A model generated the notes under the pieces. The model was not told the origin of the DNA. It made no database searches and saw nothing but the letters and a program-made list of their open reading frames with translations. Of a stretch of DNA of 5,407 nt, positions 1 to 5,407 are shown one piece after another. Both the position numbers and the translations under genes were made by a program. The stretch's first letter is position 1. Each line of letters opens with the position of its first letter. Source of the stretch: Planctomycetaceae bacterium UBA4732 (lineage in GTDB: Bacteria; Planctomycetota; Planctomycetia; Gemmatales; Gemmataceae). The stretch covers positions 13,136 to 18,542 of the forward strand of contig DHJA01000261.1 of assembly GCA_002404095.1 (NCBI GenBank), written 5' to 3'.

Positions 1-629
1 GTCACGCCGATCATGAAATTGCTCGTGGTGGTAGACACTTTGAAAGGCAGGCGCATGGCCAGGTCCAACGCCAGCACCTTTAACGCGCCGGAGCCGATGC
101 CGAGAAGACCCGACAACACGCCGGCGCCGAACATCATGCCGAAGCCGAATGGTACGCGATGGACGTGATAAGACTTCAACCCTTCCGGCGTGGGATAATG
201 GCTGTCCAGCCGTAATCGCACCGCCAAGGGATCGGGCTTGTCCGCAATGATTTGTTCGCCGTGCGGCCGGCTCGATAGGTAGGCGGACGCGAGCAACACG
301 ACGCCGAAAACCACGGCGATGGCGTTCGGCGCCACGATAACGGCCAGATAGGCCCCGGCCAAGGCGCCAACGGTGGTGGCGATTTCCAACAACATGCCGA
401 TGCGAACGTTGGAATAGCCTTCCTTGACGTAGGCGGCGGCCGCTCCCGAGGACGTGGCGATGACGGAAACGAGCGAGGCGCCGATGGCGTAGCGTAGGTC
501 CACGTGAAAGAGCAACACCAGCATCGGCACAATGACCACGCCGCCGCCGAGGCCGGTGAGGGCGCCGAGGAACCCGGCGAGAAACGCCCCCAACCAGATC
601 AGGGCCGTGAAAGCCAGCACGCTGTCCAT
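1..629 (-). CDS. TSUP (TauE/SafE) family membrane transporter, C-terminus cut off by the window edge
   Basis: Reading leftward from ATG at 627-629, the frame stays open to the window edge and gives 209 residues beginning MDSVLAFTAL. It is very hydrophobic and has the two-repeat plan of TauE/SafE permeases. The first repeat carries GALTGLGGG at residues 22-30, followed by VVIVPML. The second carries GLLGIGSGALKVLALD at about 174-189 and STTTSNFMIGV at 199-209. A hydrophilic loop at about 120-157 separates the halves. The family sits in the inner membrane and moves sulfite, sulfoacetate, sulfolactate or related anions; the substrate cannot be told here. Members are usually 250-300 residues, so the last quarter or so is missing. 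The start is supported by AAGGAG nine bases upstream. It follows the LptF/G-like gene in the same direction after a 73-bp gap, so cotranscription is possible. Family assignment is secure; function within the family is not. Confidence 0.9.
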   Translation of the reverse strand, partial: MDSVLAFTALIWLGAFLAGFLGALTGLGGGVVIVPMLVLLFHVDLRYAIGASLVSVIATSSGAAAAYVKEGYSNVRIGMLLEIATTVGALAGAYLAVIVAPNAIAVVFGVVLLASAYLSSRPHGEQIIADKPDPLAVRLRLDSHYPTPEGLKSYHVHRVPFGFGMMFGAGVLSGLLGIGSGALKVLALDLAMRLPFKVSTTTSNFMIGV

Positions 630-630
630 T

Positions 631-645
631 GAAGGAAGCTCCTTC
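631..645 (-). promoter_or_regulatory. Ribosome binding site of the TSUP gene inside a small hairpin
   Basis: On the minus strand the leader reads GAAGGAGCTTCCTTCA followed directly by ATG. AAGGAG (639-644) is a strong Shine-Dalgarno match nine bases before the start. The same bases form the left arm of a perfect 6-bp inverted repeat, GAAGGA / TCCTTC, with a 3-nt loop (GCT). If it forms in the mRNA, it would hide the ribosome binding site one base before the start codon. The inverted repeat is seen directly; any regulatory effect is inference. Confidence 0.5.
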
Positions 646-702
646 GCGCAGGCGGGCAATCGGCGAACCGTTTAGCCGCGACCCGAAGGGGAGCGCGCGA
701 CT

Positions 703-1917
703 TCAATTCCGCAGCAATCGCCAGAACAGCGTGGCGCCGACGGCCCCCATGACGAGGTTGGCGCCCCAGATCAGCAGCAGCGGGTCAATACGGCCTTCCT
801 TGGCCATACCCGTGCCGCATAGCATGAGGGGATAGTATAGCAGGACGATCGGCAGAAAGCAGACAATAAAGGAACTGAGAAAGTCGCTGCGGCTCAGCCA
901 GATGCCGACGGGGCAGCCCACCAGAATAAAGCAAAAACAGCCCATGCTCAGGGCCGGCCGCATCAATAGCTCCACGTTGAGCCAAATGATTTGCTGCCGG
1001 CAATTCTCCTCATCGGTTCGGAGCTTACGCAAATTCTTAGGAGCCTCCGGCGAGTCGTCAGGAGGAACATTCGTGGAAGGAGGAAGGTCCGTCGGGCCAG
1101 CGGCAATTCTGAGTTTGCAAGCGGCGTCCTCCTTCTCCCACTCCTGGCGCTTCTCCAGAAGCTCGTTCCAGGTCAGGTCGCGTGCCTTGCGGTTAGCCTC
1201 GGCGTCGAAGTTGGGGGGCAGGTCCACCTCGAAAGGTTCTAATACGTTAAATGTTGCATTATTACCGCCGTCGCTCGATACGGCCGTGCCAGCCTTGAGG
1301 TGAATCGTTATCTTGCGCCGCGGCATATCGACGTGAAGTTCTGCTTCCTTGGCTCGGATCGTCATCTCGGTCTTGCCCTGAGCGTTGCGCCGTTTGATAA
1401 CCGGGTCGATCAGCTTACGACCTTCCACCCCTTCCACCCAAATGGCGAACGGCATTTGCAGAATGTTGATCGCGCGTTGCTTGCGCAGCATGGAATAGAG
1501 CAGTTCCTCCGCATCGTCGAAAACCAGCTGGCGAAGCAGCCGATGCGACGACGGGATGACGTCCAAGTAGAGACCCATTGTAAGGCCGGACATGGCGAGG
1601 CCGAGAAGCAGGCCGGGCCGCACCACAAGGAGAATGTTGACGCCGGAGGACTTGATGGCGAGAATTTCATTGTCAGCCGCCAACCGGCCGTAGGTCACGC
1701 AGCAGGCGAAGAGCGTGGTGGCCGGGATGGTGTACGGAAGGGTGCTGGGGATGAGCAACGGAATGGCGGCGAGGATCTGGGCCGGCCCCAAACCTGCTTG
1801 CGACGCCTCAGCCACGATGCCGGCCATGAGCAAGATGCCGGTGATGCCGATCAACGACATCACGAACACCTTGAGCAATTCCCAGAGGATCATGCGGTGC
1901 AGAATGCTGCCAAACAC
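703..1917 (-). CDS. LptF/LptG (YjgP/YjgQ) family permease, probable lipopolysaccharide export component
   Basis: From GTG at 1915-1917 this gives 404 residues ending FWRLLRN at a TGA (703-705). LptF/LptG proteins form the inner-membrane part of the LptB2FG ABC exporter, which passes lipopolysaccharide to the periplasmic bridge. The family layout is visible: N-terminal membrane segments at about 10-35, 45-75 and 95-120, a periplasmic beta-rich domain at about 135-245, then three C-terminal segments at about 320-400. The conserved piece after the second segment reads YGRLAADNEILAIKSSGVN (about 76-94), and VELLMRPALS (about 315-324) matches the coupling region before the fourth segment. A charged, proline-rich stretch at about 240-305, with PPSTNVPPDDSPEAPKN in it, looks like an added linker. 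Start: TTG at 1929 would extend it by four residues but has AAAGGA abutting it, whereas GTG has GGAGG five bases upstream; ATG at 1893 is a third option. An in-frame TAG lies just upstream. No LptB ATPase gene is in view. LptF versus LptG cannot be decided. Confidence 0.88.
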   Translation of the reverse strand: MFGSILHRMILWELLKVFVMSLIGITGILLMAGIVAEASQAGLGPAQILAAIPLLIPSTLPYTIPATTLFACCVTYGRLAADNEILAIKSSGVNILLVVRPGLLLGLAMSGLTMGLYLDVIPSSHRLLRQLVFDDAEELLYSMLRKQRAINILQMPFAIWVEGVEGRKLIDPVIKRRNAQGKTEMTIRAKEAELHVDMPRRKITIHLKAGTAVSSDGGNNATFNVLEPFEVDLPPNFDAEANRKARDLTWNELLEKRQEWEKEDAACKLRIAAGPTDLPPSTNVPPDDSPEAPKNLRKLRTDEENCRQQIIWLNVELLMRPALSMGCFCFILVGCPVGIWLSRSDFLSSFIVCFLPIVLLYYPLMLCGTGMAKEGRIDPLLLIWGANLVMGAVGATLFWRLLRN

Positions 1918-1922
1918 AACGA

Positions 1923-1927
1923 CCTCC
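1923..1927 (-). promoter_or_regulatory. Shine-Dalgarno GGAGG that favours the GTG start of the LptF/G-like gene
   Basis: On the minus strand the region reads AAAGGATTGGAGGTCGTTGTG. GGAGG lies five bases before GTG (1915-1917), a usable distance. For the longer TTG start at 1927-1929 the only purine-rich match, AAAGGA, directly abuts the codon, which is too close. This decides the start chosen here, though it is not experimental proof. Confidence 0.55.
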
Positions 1928-1965
1928 AATCCTTTCTACATCGGCTGCGGCGGCGGTGATTCTTT

Positions 1966-2065
1966 AGTAGGCCGTTACAAGCCCTGAGTGCTACAAGCCC
2001 CGAGCGCAAGCGAGGGGTTCTTGTCAAAACCCCTCGCTTGCGCTCAGGGCTTGTAACGGACTACT
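1966..2065. repeat. Large intergenic palindrome (REP-like) with a 16-bp tandem duplication in one arm
   Basis: The right arm, 2028-2065, is 38 bases. Its reverse complement matches the left arm, 1966-2019, at 37 of 38 positions once a 16-bp block is looped out. The only mismatch is at 1971 against 2060. The extra block (1989-2004, TGCTACAAGCCCCGAG) is an imperfect tandem copy of 1973-1988 (CGTTACAAGCCCTGAG), identical at 13 of 16 bases. The loop is 8 bases, CTTGTCAA (2020-2027). The core word is GAGCGCAAGCGAGGGG and its complement. It overlaps the last codons of the AsmA-like gene: the stop at 2061-2063 lies in the outer arm. No T-run follows the stem on the minus strand, so it is not a classic intrinsic terminator, though it could end or stabilise transcripts. 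From memory, similar 'GCGCAAGCGAGGG' palindromes are scattered through planctomycete genomes. Confidence 0.85.
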
Positions 2066-5000
2066 GACTAAACGCCTTCATAAACGGCTCGACCACACCG
2101 GGCGCCAGCTCCTTCTCCAAGTGAACGTCGCCGATCCGGCCGCGCATCTTAATCTTCAATAACTGGTCGCTCACCGTCCGCGGTATATCGTTGACAGGTT
2201 CCGGCAGGAGTTGTGCAAGCCGGCCCCAGTCGGCGTTGAAATCCAGGTTGAGATTGCTGCCGTCCAGATCGACCGTGCCCCTTCCGCGCAAACTGATCGC
2301 GTTGCCGTACAGGTCGAGGCTCTGAACCTGTAACTGCGGCCCGTCTATGGCGAAGACCGCATGGGCTTGCTCAAAGGCCGTCCGATCCGGCACGCGCAGG
2401 CCAAACGCTTTAAGCAGATCTAATTGCAACGGCAGCCGATACAGCTTTCCGTCCATCACGTCGATACGGCCGTTGCCCTTGAGGCCGCTTACGTCCGCGC
2501 TGTCGCCTGACAGATGGAGGGCGGCCGACGCCCTACCCGTCATCTGCGCCTTGGCGCCGAGGTTGTTTTGCCGCGCAAATTGTCCTAAGTCGATCTGTAA
2601 TGCCTTAATCGTCAGGTCGTAGCGCGGCGCCGCGGCGAACTCGACGCGCCCCTCGCCGCCAACGGTTCCGCCGTAGAGTTCGGCCTTGAAATCGCGGATT
2701 CGCATCGTCTCCGGGGAACCGGGGTCCATTTCGATGCGGGCGTGCAGGTCACGCAAGGGCTGGCCAAACAGGTCCGCCCTCTCCAAAAGGACGTTGCCGG
2801 CCAAGGACTCTAGCCGTCGGCCGTTGTACAGTCCGCAACAGGCCGCCCGCCCCTCAACGCCGGTCATTTCCAGGCCGAGGTGCATGGCCACGTCGTGCAG
2901 GTCCACGGCGCCGTCCCACCACAGCACCACCAAGCCGCCCGGCTCGGACGGAGCGTCCACCACGACGTCGGCCGTCGCCGTCAGCGGGCCGCGCAGTTGG
3001 AGCGTTTTGAAACCACGGTGTAGGCCGTCCGGAAGCGCAGCCACGAAGTCGGCGTCCGCCGTCAAAGGGTCGCCGCTCACGGCGTTGAATCGACCTTGAA
3101 AACCACCGCCCGGCCTCAACGTCACTTGCCCCTTCTTCATGCTCAGTACACTCTCGCCGTGTCGCGCCGTAATGCCCGTCAGGAAAACTTGGTTGTGCGT
3201 GTAACGAACGGCCCCGTTCACCTGATTCAGATCGAAGGGAAAGAAATGCGGCTTCAGCGAACAGCCGTCCACCGCCACGGAAACGTCGATGTCCTGCGGT
3301 TGGCTCAGCGATTCGTCCACCACGGCTTTGAAATTCATCCGGCCGGACACGCCCAGATTCTCCATCGTGTGCCGCAGAGCCGTGCGCCCCTCCGCTTTCG
3401 ACGGCGATAGCGCGTTCTTGAAGCTCTCCGTATCGACCGCCACTTCGTCGCCCTTGATGACCACATAAATGCGATCCTGAACGCTGCTCCCCGGCGGAGC
3501 GTACGATCGGCCGTCGAGGTGGAGGACGCCGCCGTCGTGAACGCCGCGGAAGTCGCGCACCTCCCAGCCGCCCGGCGTTCGCAGGTCCAGCAGGCCGCTC
3601 ACCTTTTCCAGTGGAATGGGGAAAACGTCGTATTGAACGGAGGCGTCGTGGAAACGGATGACGTAGCGGTTGGCGAAGTCTTTGCCCGGCTCGCGGTGAA
3701 TCGTCGCCCTCACGTCGGCCCGGCCCATCGGTTCGGCTTGCAAACCACGCAACCAACTCCGGGCCGGTATGAATTGACGGGCGATCTTCTGGCCCGTCTC
3801 GGGCGGCAACGCCTGGAAAAGTTTCTCATCCAGCGGCAGGTCGTCGCCGACAATTTCCAGGTCGATGGCGGCGGTCTCCTTCGGGCCGCGTACTTTGCCC
3901 TTAAGTGTGATCGGCCGCTGACCAGCGTAGCCGCTCAGGTCCACGTCGGTGGTCGTTATTTGGTCGCTGGTGGTTTCAAAATCAATAGTCCCGGTGATGC
4001 GCTCCATTTTGTAAGCGAAATTTTTGAACACGGACTGCATGTCCTCGGAGCGCAACAGCCAGCGCTTGCGCCATTTGCCCGGGCGGTCGCGACGGAGGGT
4101 GTGCGTTACACTGAGGAGGCCGCCGGGCTTATAAGTCTGCTGAAGCTCGTGTATGTTGTCCGGCAATTGCTTGACCAGATCGTCAGTGACGGTCAGATGG
4201 TCCACCTGCAAATCGACTTCGCGCACCACGTCGTACCAGTCGCCCGGCGGCATCTTTGCAGGCGGAGTTATATCCTTAAGGGTCAGGTCGAGTGTGGTTG
4301 CGCCGGCGTGGGCCGTGAGGTGGGCAAGCGGAATCAGGCCGTTGACGCAGTGAACGGAGGCGTCGATTCCTTCCAGCGGCTGCGGCAGCCGCGCGTGACT
4401 CAATATACCGTCGGAGAGCCGGCCCACCACGTCGTAGGCGAGCGGCTGGGTTGAGGCGGGGTGATAGGCGACGGACGCCTGGATCTTGCCGAGGCCGCGC
4501 AGATAACGCAAATGGTCGGCAGCGGCGGGATAGAAGGCGGCGATGCGCTGAACTAGCTCTGGGCCAATCGGAATGTCCAGGGCGTCGATGCTTCCGATGA
4601 AGTCGCCGGTGCCGCGTTGGGCTACGCCATTGAAGCGCACGGGGCCAGCCACATCGGTTCGTCCGGTCCCGGATACGGTGACGACGCCGGGCGGGTCTTC
4701 GAGGACCGTCATGGCGACGTCTTTGATTTCCAGCATCGGCGTATCCGAGGACGCCCCGCCTTCTTCGAGAATCAGCGTCCCCTGTTGTACGACTACGGCA
4801 GGCAACGGCTCCTTGGGGTCGCTGGCCATGAAGAGGCCGCTGAGGTTCCAACGGCCGTCGCGCTCGCGCACCAGCCGAAATTGCGGCCGATGCAATTCGA
4901 GCTTGCGGATCGCGAAGACGCCGCGAGCCAGCCGTTCCTTGTCGTGGTAGATGACGCCGGACGGCACGTAAAGAAAGTCCTTGCGATCCAGCCCATCAAT

Positions 5001-5225
5001 GCGGGCGACGCGCAGTTCGCTGACGGCGATGCCGCCAAACAGGCGCAGCTCGGCGGAATACAGGCTGACGCCGACGCGGTCCACGAAGCGGCCGCGGATG
5101 TGGTTGAGAACTTGGGCGCGGATGGCGATGGGATTGGTCCAGGCTTGATACACGACGGCCGCCAGGACCGAAAGGCCCAGGACGGAGAAGACCAGACCAC
5201 GGACAAGCCACTTCCGCCAGGCCAT
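2061..5225 (-). CDS. AsmA-like protein (AsmA_2-type C-terminal domain), probable inner-membrane-anchored lipid transfer protein
   Basis: The 1054-residue product starts at ATG 5223-5225 and ends at TAG 2061-2063. A TGA two codons upstream of the ATG fixes the start region. It opens with MAWRKWLVRG, then one membrane segment at about 9-28, so the bulk should lie in the periplasm. Residues 30-130 read like an AsmA N-terminus (NPIAIRAQVLNHIRGRF, then ELHRPQFRLVRERDGRWNL at about 110-127). The middle, 130-840, is a long series of alternating beta-strand-like segments, as expected of a repeating beta-groove. The C-terminal 845-1000 matches the AsmA_2 style: YGGTVGGEGRVEF, GRASAALHLSGDSADVSGLKG, GRIDVMDGKLYRLPLQLDLLKAFGL and GNAISLRGRGTVDLDGSNLNLDFNA, given here as landmarks. 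Relatives AsmA, TamB and YhdP are linked to outer-membrane assembly and phospholipid transport between membranes. It is longer than E. coli AsmA (about 617) and somewhat shorter than TamB or YhdP (about 1260). It lies first in a same-strand series with the LptF/G-like gene. The exact cargo is unknown. Confidence 0.85.
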   Translation of the reverse strand: MAWRKWLVRGLVFSVLGLSVLAAVVYQAWTNPIAIRAQVLNHIRGRFVDRVGVSLYSAELRLFGGIAVSELRVARIDGLDRKDFLYVPSGVIYHDKERLARGVFAIRKLELHRPQFRLVRERDGRWNLSGLFMASDPKEPLPAVVVQQGTLILEEGGASSDTPMLEIKDVAMTVLEDPPGVVTVSGTGRTDVAGPVRFNGVAQRGTGDFIGSIDALDIPIGPELVQRIAAFYPAAADHLRYLRGLGKIQASVAYHPASTQPLAYDVVGRLSDGILSHARLPQPLEGIDASVHCVNGLIPLAHLTAHAGATTLDLTLKDITPPAKMPPGDWYDVVREVDLQVDHLTVTDDLVKQLPDNIHELQQTYKPGGLLSVTHTLRRDRPGKWRKRWLLRSEDMQSVFKNFAYKMERITGTIDFETTSDQITTTDVDLSGYAGQRPITLKGKVRGPKETAAIDLEIVGDDLPLDEKLFQALPPETGQKIARQFIPARSWLRGLQAEPMGRADVRATIHREPGKDFANRYVIRFHDASVQYDVFPIPLEKVSGLLDLRTPGGWEVRDFRGVHDGGVLHLDGRSYAPPGSSVQDRIYVVIKGDEVAVDTESFKNALSPSKAEGRTALRHTMENLGVSGRMNFKAVVDESLSQPQDIDVSVAVDGCSLKPHFFPFDLNQVNGAVRYTHNQVFLTGITARHGESVLSMKKGQVTLRPGGGFQGRFNAVSGDPLTADADFVAALPDGLHRGFKTLQLRGPLTATADVVVDAPSEPGGLVVLWWDGAVDLHDVAMHLGLEMTGVEGRAACCGLYNGRRLESLAGNVLLERADLFGQPLRDLHARIEMDPGSPETMRIRDFKAELYGGTVGGEGRVEFAAAPRYDLTIKALQIDLGQFARQNNLGAKAQMTGRASAALHLSGDSADVSGLKGNGRIDVMDGKLYRLPLQLDLLKAFGLRVPDRTAFEQAHAVFAIDGPQLQVQSLDLYGNAISLRGRGTVDLDGSNLNLDFNADWGRLAQLLPEPVNDIPRTVSDQLLKIKMRGRIGDVHLEKELAPGVVEPFMKAFSQ

Positions 5226-5226
5226 G

Positions 5227-5234
5227 CCTCACCC
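5227..5234 (-). promoter_or_regulatory. Weak ribosome binding site before the AsmA-like gene
   Basis: The leader reads GGGTGAGGC directly before ATG. The nearest purine-rich matches, GGGTGA and GAGG, end only three and one bases from the start, closer than ideal. The start is supported mainly by the in-frame TGA just upstream and by the membrane anchor that begins straight after it, rather than by a good Shine-Dalgarno. Confidence 0.3.
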
Positions 5235-5293
5235 GGTTCGGTGGTTTGGGGAAGCGCGGCGGTTCAACGAAGGACCGCCACGGCGCGGGCGGA

Positions 5294-5322
5294 ACAATAC
5301 GGGAAGGGGGCCGGGCAGTCAA
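5294..5322 (-). promoter_or_regulatory. Candidate sigma70-type promoter of the AsmA-like gene
   Basis: On the minus strand there is TTGACT (5317-5322, five of six to the TTGACA -35 consensus), a spacer of exactly 17 bases, and TATTGT (5294-5299, four of six to TATAAT). It points at the AsmA-like gene and would start RNA near 5287, leaving a leader of roughly 60 bases. In such GC-rich DNA this combination with ideal spacing stands out, but it is a match by eye. It could drive the downstream genes as well if the palindrome at 1966-2065 lets transcription through. Confidence 0.45.
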
Positions 5323-5373
5323 CGACAAACGGCGCCAGGGTTGCGCCTCTCGATTTTGGAGGCGGGGGCCGGA

Positions 5374-5407
5374 GGGGGGGGGGGGGTGCCCCCCCCCCCG
5401 CCCCCCC
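5374..5407. other. G/C homopolymer fold-back at the right end, likely a sequencing or assembly artefact
   Basis: The window ends in 13 G, then TG, 11 C, one G and 7 C. The G run is the reverse complement of the C run across a two-base hinge, so the end folds back on itself. Nothing coding is visible. Together with the abrupt end in mid-gene on the left, this fits the end of a draft contig rather than real biology. The stretch between it and the promoter (5323-5373) holds no gene I can recognise. Confidence 0.6.

Noticed and set aside
176..532. Minus-strand 118-residue frame at the left end
   Set aside because: It overlaps the TSUP gene in another frame and its composition (many W, P, R, S) is not protein-like. 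The true frame is the open-ended one from 629.
1300..1959. Plus-strand open frame of 219 residues opposite the LptF/G-like gene
   Set aside because: It is rich in H, R, D and Q with no recognisable domain, as expected of an antisense frame, and it covers the membrane domain of a clear permease gene.
2022..2027. Perfect TTGACA on the minus strand, in the loop of the palindrome, as a -35 box for the LptF/G-like gene
   Set aside because: No acceptable -10 box lies 15-19 bases downstream, where the sequence is the GC-rich palindrome arm. It is probably just the loop sequence.
1966..2065. Intrinsic terminator after the AsmA-like gene
   Set aside because: The stem is far longer than usual and no run of T follows it on the minus strand. 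It is better described as a REP-like palindrome, although it may still affect transcript ends.
3519..4454. Long plus-strand open frame (311 residues) opposite the AsmA-like gene
   Set aside because: It lies wholly inside a well-supported minus-strand gene, has no recognisable domain, and is of the kind that arises opposite GC-rich coding sequence.
5331..5347. Small inverted repeat GGCGC / GCGCC with a 7-base spacer upstream of the promoter, as an operator
   Set aside because: Five-base GC arms are common by chance in DNA of this composition, and nothing else supports a binding site.

Overview
The window is one short stretch of GC-rich bacterial DNA, probably a whole metagenomic contig. Its left end cuts through a gene and its right end runs into an artificial-looking G/C homopolymer fold-back. 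All three genes lie on the minus strand, so transcription runs from right to left. The protein styles point to a Gram-negative, double-membraned bacterium: an AsmA-family giant, an LptF/LptG-type permease and a TSUP (TauE/SafE) transporter. The TSUP repeat wording and the palindrome between the first two genes remind me of Planctomycetota (Pirellulales-like genomes). That assignment is from memory and tentative.

Layout in order of transcription. Positions 5374-5407 are a homopolymer G/C tail. Positions 5226-5373 form a leader with a plausible sigma70-type promoter (TTGACT, 17 bp, TATTGT). Positions 2061-5225 encode a 1054-residue AsmA-like protein with one N-terminal membrane anchor and an AsmA-type C-terminal domain. 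Positions 1966-2065 are a large, nearly perfect palindrome whose outer arm includes the AsmA-like stop codon, and whose other arm carries a 16-bp tandem duplication. Positions 703-1917 encode an LptF/LptG (YjgP/YjgQ) family permease, best started at a GTG behind a GGAGG. Positions 1-629 encode the first 209 residues of a TSUP permease, whose ribosome binding site sits in a small hairpin.

Functionally, the first two genes look like an envelope-lipid pair. LptF/LptG proteins extract lipopolysaccharide from the inner membrane and feed a periplasmic bridge. Large AsmA-family proteins are anchored in the inner membrane and are thought to carry phospholipids across the periplasm. Their tandem placement is suggestive but not proof of joint action. 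The TSUP gene, which would export sulfur-containing anions or related organic anions, has no obvious link to that role. I see no tRNA, rRNA, CRISPR array, insertion sequence or phage gene, and no clear evidence of a wholly new system. The most unusual non-coding item is the palindrome at 1966-2065.
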